Shown here: one piece after another, positions 34,861 through 44,589 of the stretch
Layout: each line of letters opens with the position of its first letter
Numbering within the stretch: the stretch's first letter is position 1
NCBI GenBank assembly: GCA_004322425.1
Contig: SCVJ01000019.1
Coordinates: 1-64,000, forward strand
DNA length: 64,000 nucleotides
Direction: 5' to 3'
Source: Chitinophagaceae bacterium
GTDB lineage: Bacteria; Bacteroidota; Bacteroidia; Chitinophagales; Chitinophagaceae
Notes under the pieces: generated by a model
The model's database searches: none
Seen by the model: the letters and a program-made list of their open reading frames with translations, nothing else
What the model was told of the DNA's origin: nothing
Position numbers and translations under genes: made by a program

Positions 34861-37800
34861 TTAATTACCATCCATTAAATCGATTGCCAATAAACCATGA
34901 CTGTGTCCATGATCGCCACAAACATTAATAAATTGAAAGCTAGGTTGTGCCGGCAAAACAGGCATTCCCGATTTTTTTTCGCTCAACATTTTTTGAATCA
35001 ATCGGTTTCTTTCTACTTGCACTTGCTCTCTCTTTTTCTTGTCTTGCTCTCTGTCAAAATAAATTGTTCCGTCAACAACTGTATAAAGTGATTTAGCATA
35101 AATACTCAACGGATGATAACTCCAAAGCACCAAGTCGGCGTCCTTACCTACTTTAATACTACCCGTTTTATCTTCTATGTGCATAGCTTTTGCAGGATTG
35201 ATTGTTATCATCTTTAGTGCTTCTTCTTCACCCATACCGCCATATTTAATACTTTTTGCAGCTTCCTGATTTAAACGACGAGCCATTTCCGCATCGTCAG
35301 AATTGATGACTACATTCATTCCTACTCTTTGCATAATTGTTGGATTATATGGGATAGCATCTTGTACTTCAAATTTATAAGCCCACCAATCGCTAAATGT
35401 TGCGGCAGTTGCTCCGTGTTCTTTCATCTTATCGGCAACTTTATATCCTTCTAAAATATGAGTGAACGTGTTTATTTTAAAACCCAACTTATCTGCAACT
35501 CGTAACGCTGCAGTAATTTCTGATTGTATGTAAGAATGACAAGTAATATATCGCTTGTTGTTTAAAATTTCTACTAAGGCATCTAATTCCAAATCTCTCC
35601 TTACATTTTTTGCATCAGGACCTTTAAGCGCCGCTGCATACTCTTTTGCACGAGTAAAAGCATCCGTCAAAACTTGCTCCACTCCCATTCTCGTATCGGG
35701 ATATCGCGTATTCCCTTGTGTTGAGGATGATCTTTTTACATTTTCACCCAATGCAAATTTTATATACCCCGGCCATCCTTTAAATTTCAATTGATCATCG
35801 TTTACACCCCAACGCATTTTAATCAATTGCGTTTGTCCACCAATGGTATTGGCTGAACCGTGTAAAATATGAGAGGCCGTAACACCTCCACTAAGTTGTC
35901 TGTAGATATTAATATCATCTGGATTAATATTATCGCCAATTCTAACTTCCGAAGTAACTGATTGTGCCCCTTCGTTTGTTGAGAAAGATGCAATATGGGA
36001 ATGCTCGTCAATGATACCTGCCGTTAAATGTTTATCCGTTGCGTCAATCAACCTTGCAGAAGCATCACTAATATTTTTTCCAACTTGAACAATTTTTCCA
36101 TTTTTTACAAGCACATCTGTATTCTCTAGTTTTCCAGCTTTTTCACTCGTCCAAACAGTTGCATTTTTAAAAAGTAAGTTTTCTTGTTTTGGAAGTTCTT
36201 CATTTCCAAATGCAAGAAAAGGATATGTGATTTTTCCTACGCTTGGTGCATCCTTCTTTTTCGGTGTAGTTGCTTTTACGTCTGAAGCTTTTACAAAACT
36301 AGCTGTCCATGTTAATTTTGCTCCTGTTGGATCTTCGCCAAAACCATTCCACTCATTTCCATTACTTACACCACTCAAACGAAATGATGGGCCAGCACTT
36401 GGTGCAGTAGCCATTGCACCCATCGGTCTTTGTGTTGCTCGTGCAGTATCACCACCTGTAGGAAGATTGGGTCTTCTTTTTGTTGCACTTGGATCAAACC
36501 CAATTTTTACCATTTTCCCATCGTGCGAAAATTTTGCAGTCAATGTATCTTTCCCAATTACAGATGCAGCATTAGTGCCCTTAACATCTAAAATATATTT
36601 AGTGCTTTCTCCACCTAAATTAATCGTCAAATCATAAGTTCCTTTTACGTCAACCCAATTATCTTCTTTTACAGATTTCTTTTCTCCATTTACCCAATTT
36701 TGATGAATGGAAGTTCTTTCGTCAAACAAAGGACCTGATGTAATTAAAAAATTAGCAACTTTTCCTGCTTCAATACTCCCTACTTTATCAAAAATACCCA
36801 ACCAAGTTGCTGGAGTTTTTGTTAATGATTCAAATGCTTTTGATTCACTAAGTCCATATTCCATTGCCTTGCGAAGATTGGGCCAAAATTGTTTTAGATC
36901 ACGTAAATCTGCAACAGTCAAACAAAAAGGAATGGCCGCTTTTTCAAAAACTGCTGGATTAGTTGGTGCTAATTCCCAATGCTTCATATCGTTTAAAGCA
37001 ATAAATCGTGCATCATTGGGGTCTTCAACATCCTGAGCTTGTGGAAAATTTAACGATAAAATATACGCTGCTTTTGTAGCGGCAATTTCTTGAATGCGTT
37101 GATATTCATTTGTTCCGCCTTTAATAATATATTGAACACCAAACTCATCTCCTATATTATCTGCTCGCACTGCACCCCACTTATCAGTTACTTCAAAAAA
37201 TTGAGGCAAACTCTGATTTTCGTTCCATGCTTGCAAACTTAAATTAATACCTTCTGTACTGGGTTTGTTTTTATACCATTGTGCATCTAAATACGTTTGA
37301 CGCAATAATGCTACAGATCCCATCATTGATGATGGATAGCTTTGCGATGAAGTTCCTTTTGCAAAAGAATAATGTGCCGATGCTTTTTCTTTCAAAAAAG
37401 TTAAATTCTCTTTTTCACCTGAAAGTAAAACAACGGATCCTGTTCCTCTGGCGATACCATCTTTTTGGTGCGTTAATACTGTTCCAAAACCAAGGTCACG
37501 TAAGGGCTTTGCTTTTGCATCATCGGAAACAAATAAACGAACGGCATCCGTTTCACTATGAATTGCTTGGTTCCAACCAAACGCCCCTTTTGTGTTTGAG
37601 CCAGCTTGTTGTTGTTGTGAAAAAAAAGCAGCCGCAGTTGTTGGCCCTCCTTGTTGTCTTTGTGGAGTAGCCACTCCATAATCTGAATAAATATCTATTA
37701 ACGAAGGATAAATATATTTTCCAGTACAATTAACCACAACAGCATCTACAGGAATTGTTACTCCTGTGCCAACAGAAATAATTTTACCACTTCTAATTAC

Positions 37801-37977
37801 AAGTGTAGCATTGCTCAAAGTTGATTGTCCATCTTGAACAATCGTTGCATTTGTAAATGCATAGCATCCTTCTCGAGGCTCTGCAACTCCGTTTACAGGA
37901 AATGTTTGTTGGGAAAATACGGTGTTGCCAAAAAATAATATTGGCAATAATCCGATTAGAATTTTTATTTTTTTCAT
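34861..37977 (-). CDS. Secreted tandem amidohydrolase, one degenerate and one intact domain
   Basis: 1038 residues from the ATG at 37977, where a signal peptide begins (KIKILIGLLPILFFGNTVFSQQ); an earlier start at 38031 is less likely. Domain 1 (about residues 25-440) has the amidohydrolase frame FTNATIVQDGQ and GSIEAGKVANFLI, but its metal motif reads LIDIYSDYG (about 93-101) instead of DxHxH. A linker domain with an Ig-like look follows (about 445-595). Domain 2 (about 600-1010) has the intact DEHSH (about 657-661), later INSDDAEMARR, and GSIKVGKDADLVLW. Only domain 2 should be active. The substrate is unknown. Confidence 0.85.
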   Translation of the reverse strand: MKKIKILIGLLPILFFGNTVFSQQTFPVNGVAEPREGCYAFTNATIVQDGQSTLSNATLVIRSGKIISVGTGVTIPVDAVVVNCTGKYIYPSLIDIYSDYGVATPQRQQGGPTTAAAFFSQQQQAGSNTKGAFGWNQAIHSETDAVRLFVSDDAKAKPLRDLGFGTVLTHQKDGIARGTGSVVLLSGEKENLTFLKEKASAHYSFAKGTSSQSYPSSMMGSVALLRQTYLDAQWYKNKPSTEGINLSLQAWNENQSLPQFFEVTDKWGAVRADNIGDEFGVQYIIKGGTNEYQRIQEIAATKAAYILSLNFPQAQDVEDPNDARFIALNDMKHWELAPTNPAVFEKAAIPFCLTVADLRDLKQFWPNLRKAMEYGLSESKAFESLTKTPATWLGIFDKVGSIEAGKVANFLITSGPLFDERTSIHQNWVNGEKKSVKEDNWVDVKGTYDLTINLGGESTKYILDVKGTNAASVIGKDTLTAKFSHDGKMVKIGFDPSATKRRPNLPTGGDTARATQRPMGAMATAPSAGPSFRLSGVSNGNEWNGFGEDPTGAKLTWTASFVKASDVKATTPKKKDAPSVGKITYPFLAFGNEELPKQENLLFKNATVWTSEKAGKLENTDVLVKNGKIVQVGKNISDASARLIDATDKHLTAGIIDEHSHIASFSTNEGAQSVTSEVRIGDNINPDDINIYRQLSGGVTASHILHGSANTIGGQTQLIKMRWGVNDDQLKFKGWPGYIKFALGENVKRSSSTQGNTRYPDTRMGVEQVLTDAFTRAKEYAAALKGPDAKNVRRDLELDALVEILNNKRYITCHSYIQSEITAALRVADKLGFKINTFTHILEGYKVADKMKEHGATAATFSDWWAYKFEVQDAIPYNPTIMQRVGMNVVINSDDAEMARRLNQEAAKSIKYGGMGEEEALKMITINPAKAMHIEDKTGSIKVGKDADLVLWSYHPLSIYAKSLYTVVDGTIYFDREQDKKKREQVQVERNRLIQKMLSEKKSGMPVLPAQPSFQFINVCGDHGHSHGLLAIDLMDGN

Positions 37978-38076
37978 TGTTATTTTTTTTGAACAGAAAT
38001 CGAATTTAAGGTAATGTATCAAATACCGCATTAAAAAATGATAAACGGTCGACGACCTGTTCCCACTAAACTTGGT

Positions 38077-38084
38077 TATCTTTG
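38077..38084 (+). promoter_or_regulatory. Promoter -7 box of the deoC operon
   Basis: TATCTTTG is an exact TAnnTTTG match, 17 bases before the ATG at 38102. Confidence 0.55.
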
Positions 38085-38101
38085 AACGTAATTGTTGTGA
38101 A

Positions 38102-39022
38102 ATGTTTTTTATGAATGATAAGGATAAATTCTTTGGTTTTTTAAAGTCCCCATCTGTAGATCAGGTAGGTCTAGAAGAACGAGCTTCTCGGTTTACCAAA
38201 AGAAGTATTAAAAAGGAAACTAAGCTCAATGGTCTATTTCTTACTTTAAATATGATTGACCTCACAACGTTGGAAGGAAAAGACTCCGAAGGAAAAGTAA
38301 AACAACTTTGTTATAAAGCACAGCATTTACACGATACTTACCCTGGATTGCCAACCGTTGCCGCTATTTGTGTTTATCCGGCCATGATTCGTATTGCTAA
38401 GAAAGCATTAGCAGGATCAGGAATTAAAATTGCATCTGTTGCAACCGGTTTCCCAAGTGGTCAAGTCCCCCAAAAAGTTAAAATCAAAGAAACACGATTT
38501 GCGGTAGCAGAAGGAGCCGACGAAGTGGATATGGTTATTTCGAGAGGGAAATTTTTGGCTGGTGAATACAATTATGTGTTTGACGAAATTGCTACTATTA
38601 AAGATGCTTGTGGCGCAGCACGGCTAAAGGTAATTTTGGAAACTGGCGAATTGGGAACGATGGATAAAATTAGACGAGCCAGCGATATTGCCATGCATGC
38701 CGGGGCCGATTTTATTAAAACATCAACGGGGAAAATTCAACCTGCCGCCACGATGCCTGTAACATTAGTTATGTTGGAAGCTATCAGAGACTTTTATTAT
38801 CAAACTGGAAAAATGATTGGTATGAAACCTGCCGGCGGAATTTCAAAATCTAAATTAGCATTGCATTATTTGGTGATGGTGAAAGAAACTTTGGGTGATG
38901 CGTGGATGAATAATGAATGGTTTCGCTTTGGCGCCAGCAGTTTAGCCAATGACGTATTAATGCAAATTGAAAAGGAAAGAACTGGAAATTATCAATCAGG
39001 AAATTATTTCAGTATCGATTAA
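38102..39022 (+). CDS. deoC: Deoxyribose-phosphate aldolase
   Basis: 306 residues from the ATG at 38102 (an ATG at 38111 is equally possible; a frame start at 38072 precedes the promoter). DeoC cleaves deoxyribose 5-phosphate into glyceraldehyde 3-phosphate and acetaldehyde. The Schiff-base lysine is in GADFIKTSTGK, a second lysine in MKPAGGIS, and VCVYPAMI is another family strip. It is longer than the common ~220-260 residue type, with an N-terminal extension. Two aldehyde dehydrogenase genes follow and could oxidise the acetaldehyde product. Confidence 0.94.
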   Translation: MFFMNDKDKFFGFLKSPSVDQVGLEERASRFTKRSIKKETKLNGLFLTLNMIDLTTLEGKDSEGKVKQLCYKAQHLHDTYPGLPTVAAICVYPAMIRIAKKALAGSGIKIASVATGFPSGQVPQKVKIKETRFAVAEGADEVDMVISRGKFLAGEYNYVFDEIATIKDACGAARLKVILETGELGTMDKIRRASDIAMHAGADFIKTSTGKIQPAATMPVTLVMLEAIRDFYYQTGKMIGMKPAGGISKSKLALHYLVMVKETLGDAWMNNEWFRFGASSLANDVLMQIEKERTGNYQSGNYFSID

Positions 39023-39062
39023 AATTAGATTGACTTTTTAAAAACGAATCATATATTATTTT

Positions 39063-40571
39063 ATGGATAAAAAAATGCAAACCGTTTTACCAAAAAAGAA
39101 GAAAAATACTCTCAAATTAAAATTTGAAACTACGCGCAGCTATGCGCCTGCACTTGAGAGTACGTCAGCCGCCAATATAAAACCACAATATGATCTTTTT
39201 ATTAATGGAAAATTTGAAGCCCCATTAAGTAAAAAATATTTTCCAACTATTAATCCTTCCAATGAAGAAAAATTAAGTGAAGTAGCAGAAGCCAACGCGG
39301 CAGATGTTGACAAAGCAGTAAAAGCAGCCACAAATGCCTACGAAAAAGTATGGAAAAAAATGGCCGCCAAAGAAAGAGGAAAATATATCTTCAGAATAGC
39401 GCGAATAATACAAGAAAAAGCCAGAGAGTTAGCCATCATCGAAACATTGGATGGCGGAAAACCAATTCGTGAAAGTCGTGATTTTGATATTCCCGCTGCG
39501 GCAAATCATTTTTTTTATTACGCTGGTTGGGCCGATAAACTTGATTATGCATTTCCTAATAAAAGAACAGAATCAATAGGTGTAGCAGGACAAATAATAC
39601 CTTGGAATTTTCCTTTATTAATGGCCGCTTGGAAAATTGCACCGGCATTAGCCACGGGAAATACCGTAGTTTTAAAACCTGCAGAAACTACACCATTAAC
39701 AGCGTTGAAACTTGCCGAAATAATTCAAGAAGCAGACCTTCCTCCCGGAGTTGTAAATATTATAACCGGCGGTGGAGCAACAGGTGTAGCACTTGTAAAT
39801 CATCCCGAAATTAAAAAAATTGCATTTACAGGTTCAACCGAAGTGGGAAAAATTATTTTGCAAACAACTGCTGGAACAAACAAAAAATTGACACTAGAAT
39901 TAGGAGGTAAGGCCGCCAACATTATTTTTGAAGATGCACCATTAGATGAAGCAGTGGAAGGTGTGATCAATGGAATATTTTTTAACCAAGGCCAGGTTTG
40001 CTGCGCCGGCTCTCGATTATATGTTCAAGAATCAGTAGCCCATACAGTAATTCAAAAATTAAAAGACAGGTTAGAATCGTTAATCGTAGGAAATCCACTT
40101 GATAAAAATACCGACATCGGCGCCATCAATTCTCGACAACAACTTCAAACAATTCAAAAATATTTGAAGATAGGAAAACAAGAAGGTGCAGAATTGTATG
40201 AGAGTCCATGTGCCTTACCCAAAAAAGGATTTTGGTGTCGCCCCACTTTGTTTACCAATGTGGCACAAAGTAATCGCATTGCGCAGGAAGAAATTTTTGG
40301 GCCTGTTTTGGCGATACTTACATTTAGAACTGATGATGAAGTAATTGAAAAAGCGAACAACTCACCTTATGGATTGAGCGCAGGAGTTTGGACAGATAAA
40401 GGTTCGAAAATTTTTAATATGAGTAAACGATTAAAAGCAGGTGTTATATGGGCGAACACGTTTAATAAATTCGATCCTACTTCTCCTTTTGGCGGTTTTA
40501 AAGAAAGTGGTTTTGGAAGAGAAGGAGGATTGCACGGTTTGTTGCCTTATGTAAATCTTATTAATTCTTAA
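39063..40571 (+). CDS. NAD(P)-dependent aldehyde dehydrogenase
   Basis: 502 residues, the full family size. The oxyanion Asn is in IPWNFPLL, the cofactor Lys in VLKPAETTPL, the Rossmann strip is FTGSTEVGK, the general base Glu is in LELGGKAANIIF, and the catalytic Cys is in NQGQVCCAGSR. It should oxidise an aldehyde to an acid with NAD(P)+, plausibly the acetaldehyde made by the upstream DeoC. It is separated from deoC by 40 bases and from the second ALDH gene by eight bases. Confidence 0.92.
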   Translation: MDKKMQTVLPKKKKNTLKLKFETTRSYAPALESTSAANIKPQYDLFINGKFEAPLSKKYFPTINPSNEEKLSEVAEANAADVDKAVKAATNAYEKVWKKMAAKERGKYIFRIARIIQEKARELAIIETLDGGKPIRESRDFDIPAAANHFFYYAGWADKLDYAFPNKRTESIGVAGQIIPWNFPLLMAAWKIAPALATGNTVVLKPAETTPLTALKLAEIIQEADLPPGVVNIITGGGATGVALVNHPEIKKIAFTGSTEVGKIILQTTAGTNKKLTLELGGKAANIIFEDAPLDEAVEGVINGIFFNQGQVCCAGSRLYVQESVAHTVIQKLKDRLESLIVGNPLDKNTDIGAINSRQQLQTIQKYLKIGKQEGAELYESPCALPKKGFWCRPTLFTNVAQSNRIAQEEIFGPVLAILTFRTDDEVIEKANNSPYGLSAGVWTDKGSKIFNMSKRLKAGVIWANTFNKFDPTSPFGGFKESGFGREGGLHGLLPYVNLINS

Positions 40572-40579
40572 TTTTTACA

Positions 40580-41497
40580 ATGAATAATTCAACCATATCA
40601 AAAAAAACAATTTCAAAAAGAATTGAAGTCTTGAAAACTTATAAAATTTATATCGGAGGACAATTTCCAAGATCCGAATCCGGAAGATTTTATGATCTCA
40701 TCGATGAAGGTGGAAAAAAAATTGCCAACATTTGTTTGAGCTCAAGAAAAGATTTTCGTGATGCAGTCATTGCTGCAAGAAATGCTTGCAGTGGATGGGG
40801 AAACCGTGCCGCATTTAATCGGTCGCAAATTCTTTACCGAATGGCCGAAATGCTAGAAGGAAGAAAGCAACAGTTTATTGATGAACTTGTACAGCAAGGA
40901 AATTCTAAATCACAAGGAGCGAAAGAAGTTGATCTTTCAATTGATCGATTAATTTATTACGCTGGCTGGTGCGATAAATATCAACAGCTTTTTAGTTCCG
41001 TAAATCCTGTTGCAAGTGCACATTACAATTTTTCTGTTCCGGAACCCACTGGTGTTGTTTCCATCATTGCTCCACAAAGCAGTTCTTTATTGGGATTAGT
41101 TTCTGTAATTGCACCCGTTATTGCCGGTGGCAATACTTGTGTTGTATTAGCATCGGAAAAAAATCCTTTGTGTGCGGTAACGTTTGCAGAAGTATTGAAC
41201 TCATCCGATTTACCAGCAGGAGTTGTAAATATTCTTACGGGTAAAATTTCCGAATTGTCTTCTTGGTTTGTACAACACATGGATGTGAATGCAACTATTT
41301 ATTGCGAAACAAATCATGCAATACAAAAAATGATACAAGAAAAATCAGCCGGAAACGTAAAGAGAATTCAACTCTATGACAAGATTGATTGGAATAAATC
41401 GGAAGGGCAATCTCCCTATTTTATTCAAAATATGCAAGAAATAAAAACAACCTGGCACCCTATTGAACCCATTGGTTCTGGTAGTGGCGGATATTAA
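40580..41497 (+). CDS. Half-length aldehyde dehydrogenase without catalytic domain
   Basis: 305 residues. The N-terminal cofactor-binding domain of an ALDH is recognisable: YIGGQFPRSESGRFYDL, AARNACSGWGNR, DRLIYYAGWCDKY, PEPTGVVSIIAPQSS, IAGGNTCVVLASEKNPLC and LPAGVVNILTGK. The oxyanion Asn of PWNFP is lost (APQSSS), and the protein stops after the strip matching FTGSTEVG, so the Glu and catalytic Cys domain is missing. The stop lies 29 bases before the SPOR gene, so the lost half is not nearby in another frame. It looks like a pseudoenzyme, perhaps a partner of the upstream ALDH (inference). Confidence 0.82.
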   Translation: MNNSTISKKTISKRIEVLKTYKIYIGGQFPRSESGRFYDLIDEGGKKIANICLSSRKDFRDAVIAARNACSGWGNRAAFNRSQILYRMAEMLEGRKQQFIDELVQQGNSKSQGAKEVDLSIDRLIYYAGWCDKYQQLFSSVNPVASAHYNFSVPEPTGVVSIIAPQSSSLLGLVSVIAPVIAGGNTCVVLASEKNPLCAVTFAEVLNSSDLPAGVVNILTGKISELSSWFVQHMDVNATIYCETNHAIQKMIQEKSAGNVKRIQLYDKIDWNKSEGQSPYFIQNMQEIKTTWHPIEPIGSGSGGY

Positions 41498-41525
41498 ATA
41501 GTAATACAATTTTTTGAACCTATTT

Positions 41526-41945
41526 ATGAAGTACTATTTATTTTTATCTTTTTTTTTATTCCCATTGGTTGCTTTTACACAAGACTCCATAATTGTTCAC
41601 AAAGATGTACGGTTGGATTTATTAATAAAGAAGCAACAACAGATTAATGAAAAAACCAGCCGAGAGATAAGAAAATTTAAAAAAGGATTTCGACTTTTAA
41701 TCATCACGACAAATAAACGGGAAGAAGCCATTGCGGCAAAATCAAAACTGAACTCACATTATCCTGATTTAAAAACGTATCTCATTTATCAATCGCCGTA
41801 TTTTAAATTGAAAGTGGGAAATTTTATTACGTATGAAGAAGCAGTTGAGTTTCAAAACAAACTACTCACTATTTTTCCAGCAGGTGTATTTATAATTGCG
41901 GAAGTGGTAGAATTAAAACAAGAAACTAACAATTCAGATTCATAA
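41526..41945 (+). CDS. Exported SPOR-domain protein
   Basis: 139 residues from the ATG at 41526 (a TTG at 41514 is less likely). The signal peptide is KYYLFLSFFLFPLVAFTQ. After a short linker, the C-terminal ~75 residues (FRLLIITTNKREEAIAAKSKL, YFKLKVGNFITYEEAVEF, AGVFIIAEVVEL) form a SPOR repeat, which binds peptidoglycan lacking stem peptides, often at division sites. The neighbours are metabolic, so its role in this unit is not clear. Confidence 0.75.
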   Translation: MKYYLFLSFFLFPLVAFTQDSIIVHKDVRLDLLIKKQQQINEKTSREIRKFKKGFRLLIITTNKREEAIAAKSKLNSHYPDLKTYLIYQSPYFKLKVGNFITYEEAVEFQNKLLTIFPAGVFIIAEVVELKQETNNSDS

Positions 41946-41978
41946 CCTCACGTTGATCCGAAGCAGTATTTTTACAAA

Positions 41979-43157
41979 ATGAAAGAAAAGATAAAACTGT
42001 TGGCAAAGAATTATGCTCCTGCATTTACTGCTATTCGCCAACATTTACATGCCAATCCGGAATTGAGTTATCAGGAATTTGAAACATCAAAATTTATTCA
42101 AACCAAATTAAAAGAATTTGGAATTGAATTTGAATTGAAAGCCACTACAGGTGTGGTGGGAATTATTAAAGGAAAGAATCCTTCAAAAAGAATTGTAGCA
42201 CTTCGTGCAGATATAGATGCATTGCCCATTCAGGAAGAAAATGATATCGCTTATAAATCAAAATTTCCTGGAAAAATGCATGCTTGCGGTCACGACGTTC
42301 ACACAACTTGTTTGTTGGGCGCTGCAAAAATTTTGAACGAATTAAAAAGTGAATGGGAAGGAACCGTAAAACTTATCTTTCAACCGGGTGAAGAAAAAAA
42401 TCCGGGTGGTGCCAGTTATATGATAAAAGAAGGAGTTTTAGAAAATCCAAAACCTTCGGCAATTTTTGCCATGCACGTTCATCCGGGATTGTCCATTGGT
42501 AAATTAAGTTTTCGCGGTGGGAAAGTAATGGCAAGTGCAGATGAAATTTATATTACAATAAAAGGGAAAGGCGGACATGCGGCCACTCCACATTTATGTA
42601 TTGATCCCATTTTAATTGCATCACATTTAATCATCAGTCTGCAACAAATTGTTAGCAGAAATTCTAGCCCGCTTAATCCTACGGTGTTATCGATAACAGC
42701 AATTGAAGGAGGAACGGCCACTAATATTATTCCAAATCAAGTAAAACTGATGGGAACTTTTAGAGCGCTGGATGAAGATTGGAGAAAAAAAGCGCACGAA
42801 TTAATTCGCAACAACGCCACAGCGTTGGTAAAAAGTATGGGAGGAGAAATAGATTTAAAAATTGATGTGGGCTATCCTGCTGTTTTTAACAATGAAAAAT
42901 TAAATGAATTTGCTAAAAATACTGCAGCTGATTTTTTTGGAAAAGAAAATATTGAAGAAACTGAAATAAGAATGGGTGCCGAAGATTTTGGTTATTATGC
43001 TCAATTAATTCCAGCTTGCTTTTACCGCGTTGGTGTTATGAATAAAGCAAAAGGAATCACTTCCGGAGTGCACACACCTACATTTAATATTGATGAAGAC
43101 GCCATTGAAATTGGAATGGGGATGATGGCTTACTTGGGAAGTTCGTTAACTCCTTAA
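41979..43157 (+). CDS. M20-family amidohydrolase (N-acyl amino acid/hippurate hydrolase type)
   Basis: 392 residues. Metal ligands are visible in MHACGHDVHTTCLLGAAK, the catalytic Glu pair in FQPGEEKNPGG, further ligands in FAMHVHPG and the C-terminal His in TSGVHTPTFNID. A dimerisation insert (ASADEIYITIKGKGGHAATPH) is present. The enzyme would remove acyl groups from amino acids or small peptides in the cytoplasm. The exact substrate cannot be chosen. It lies 33 bases after the SPOR gene. Confidence 0.9.
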   Translation: MKEKIKLLAKNYAPAFTAIRQHLHANPELSYQEFETSKFIQTKLKEFGIEFELKATTGVVGIIKGKNPSKRIVALRADIDALPIQEENDIAYKSKFPGKMHACGHDVHTTCLLGAAKILNELKSEWEGTVKLIFQPGEEKNPGGASYMIKEGVLENPKPSAIFAMHVHPGLSIGKLSFRGGKVMASADEIYITIKGKGGHAATPHLCIDPILIASHLIISLQQIVSRNSSPLNPTVLSITAIEGGTATNIIPNQVKLMGTFRALDEDWRKKAHELIRNNATALVKSMGGEIDLKIDVGYPAVFNNEKLNEFAKNTAADFFGKENIEETEIRMGAEDFGYYAQLIPACFYRVGVMNKAKGITSGVHTPTFNIDEDAIEIGMGMMAYLGSSLTP

Positions 43158-43165
43158 TTACAAAA

Positions 43166-44416
43166 TTATTTTTTATTCGATTGTTGAATTTCAGCTAAAT
43201 CATACTCATACACTTCTTTTGAAAATGCAGTTTCCATTTTCTTTCTATCAAATTCTTTTTCATTATTAGCTAAAAATATAGTGGCAACTCCATTACCAAT
43301 AAAATTTGTGAGGGCTCTTGCTTCACTCATAAATCTATCTACACCCAACAACAAAGCAAGTCCTTCCACTGGAATAACCTTTATGGCAGACAGTGTAGAA
43401 GCTAATACGATAAAACCGCTACCCGTAACGCCTGCAGCTCCTTTGGAAGTAATCATTAAAACACCGATAATCATAAATATCTGACCCCAACTCAATTCGA
43501 TATTAAATACTTGCGCCAAAAAAAGTACCGCCATCGATAAATAAATAGTTGTTCCATCTAAATTAAATGAATAACCCGCCGGCACCACTAATCCCACTAC
43601 GGATTTGGAACAACCCATCGTTTCTAATTTTTCCATCAAAGATGGTAATGCAGCTTCGGAAGAAGATGTTCCCAAAACTATGAGCAACTCTTCTTTTATA
43701 AAATTTAAATATTTCCAAAGACTGATTTTATAGTAACGCAAAATCAAACCTAACACCAAAAAAATAAATACAGTCATGGTAACATAAACGGTAATCATCA
43801 ATTTGCCCAACGGCAATAAAGTAACGATGCCGTATTTTCCAATAGTGAATGCCATTCCTCCAAAGGCACCAATAGGTGCCAACAACATTACAAAATGCAA
43901 CCCTTTAAAAACATATTTTGAAAAAATGGAAAGTGGTTGAATGATGACCTCTTTGTTTTTATACATTCCCAAGAAAATACCGAAGAAAATGGAAAATAAA
44001 ACAACTTGAATCGTAAGATTATTTTTGAAAAAATTCAACCAACTAAATGCGGCAGCACTATTTGTAAACGTTGTGATAGCTCCGTTTTTTACAGCAGAAA
44101 CATCAACTCCTCTTCCAGGTTGAATTAGCCAAGCAACTACAATTCCAATTACAAGTGCCAGCGTAGTTACAATTTCAAAATATAATAAAGCCTTACCTCC
44201 CACACTTCCTACTTTTTTCAAACTTCCCATTTGACAAATGCCCAACGAAATGGTTAAAAAAATTATGGGATTGATAAATATTTTTACAACTTCAATAAAA
44301 TACTTTCCCAAGGGTTGCATGCTGACTGCCGTTGCTGGGAAAAAATGCCCCAACAATGCCCCAACTGTTATTGCAGTTAATACCCAAAAGGTAAGATTCG
44401 TGAATAGTTTTTTCAT
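43166..44416 (-). CDS. Dicarboxylate/amino acid:cation symporter (DAACS)
   Basis: 416 residues with about eight membrane segments and re-entrant loops. The family's serine-rich hairpin is GTSSSEAALPSLMEKL, the Asp-containing strip is AGYSFNLDGTTIYL, and the C-terminal substrate site is VDRFMSEARALTNFIGNGVA. Members import glutamate, aspartate or C4-dicarboxylates with Na+ or H+. The choice between glutamate and dicarboxylates is not settled by sequence alone. It converges with the M20 gene (eight bases between the stops). Confidence 0.92.
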   Translation of the reverse strand: MKKLFTNLTFWVLTAITVGALLGHFFPATAVSMQPLGKYFIEVVKIFINPIIFLTISLGICQMGSLKKVGSVGGKALLYFEIVTTLALVIGIVVAWLIQPGRGVDVSAVKNGAITTFTNSAAAFSWLNFFKNNLTIQVVLFSIFFGIFLGMYKNKEVIIQPLSIFSKYVFKGLHFVMLLAPIGAFGGMAFTIGKYGIVTLLPLGKLMITVYVTMTVFIFLVLGLILRYYKISLWKYLNFIKEELLIVLGTSSSEAALPSLMEKLETMGCSKSVVGLVVPAGYSFNLDGTTIYLSMAVLFLAQVFNIELSWGQIFMIIGVLMITSKGAAGVTGSGFIVLASTLSAIKVIPVEGLALLLGVDRFMSEARALTNFIGNGVATIFLANNEKEFDRKKMETAFSKEVYEYDLAEIQQSNKK

Positions 44417-44433
44417 TACACTTATTTACTTAA

Positions 44434-44464
44434 ATAAAAAAACCAGCACAAAATACTGCACCGG
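44434..44464 (-). terminator. Possible terminator between sugar transferase and symporter genes
   Basis: On the minus strand CCGGTGCA pairs with TGTGCTGG (three G-U pairs), followed by TTTTTTTATTT. It lies 125 bases after the sugar transferase stop. Confidence 0.4.
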
Positions 44465-44589
44465 CTATAATTTTTACAACAAACTTTGCTCCCTTTATCT
44501 CATACATTGATTTGTCCCCTTATGATAGGACTGTAATCTAACGATGTTAAGATAGTAAATAATTTTGTATTCCGGCTGCCAACGAGGAC

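Noticed and set aside
36227-37670. Plus-strand frames inside the tandem amidohydrolase gene
   Set aside because: Antisense shadows in a gene with coherent amidohydrolase domains on the other strand.
41497-41525. Frameshift as explanation for the short second ALDH
   Set aside because: Only 28 bases separate its stop from the SPOR gene, so the missing ~190 residues are not hidden in another frame.
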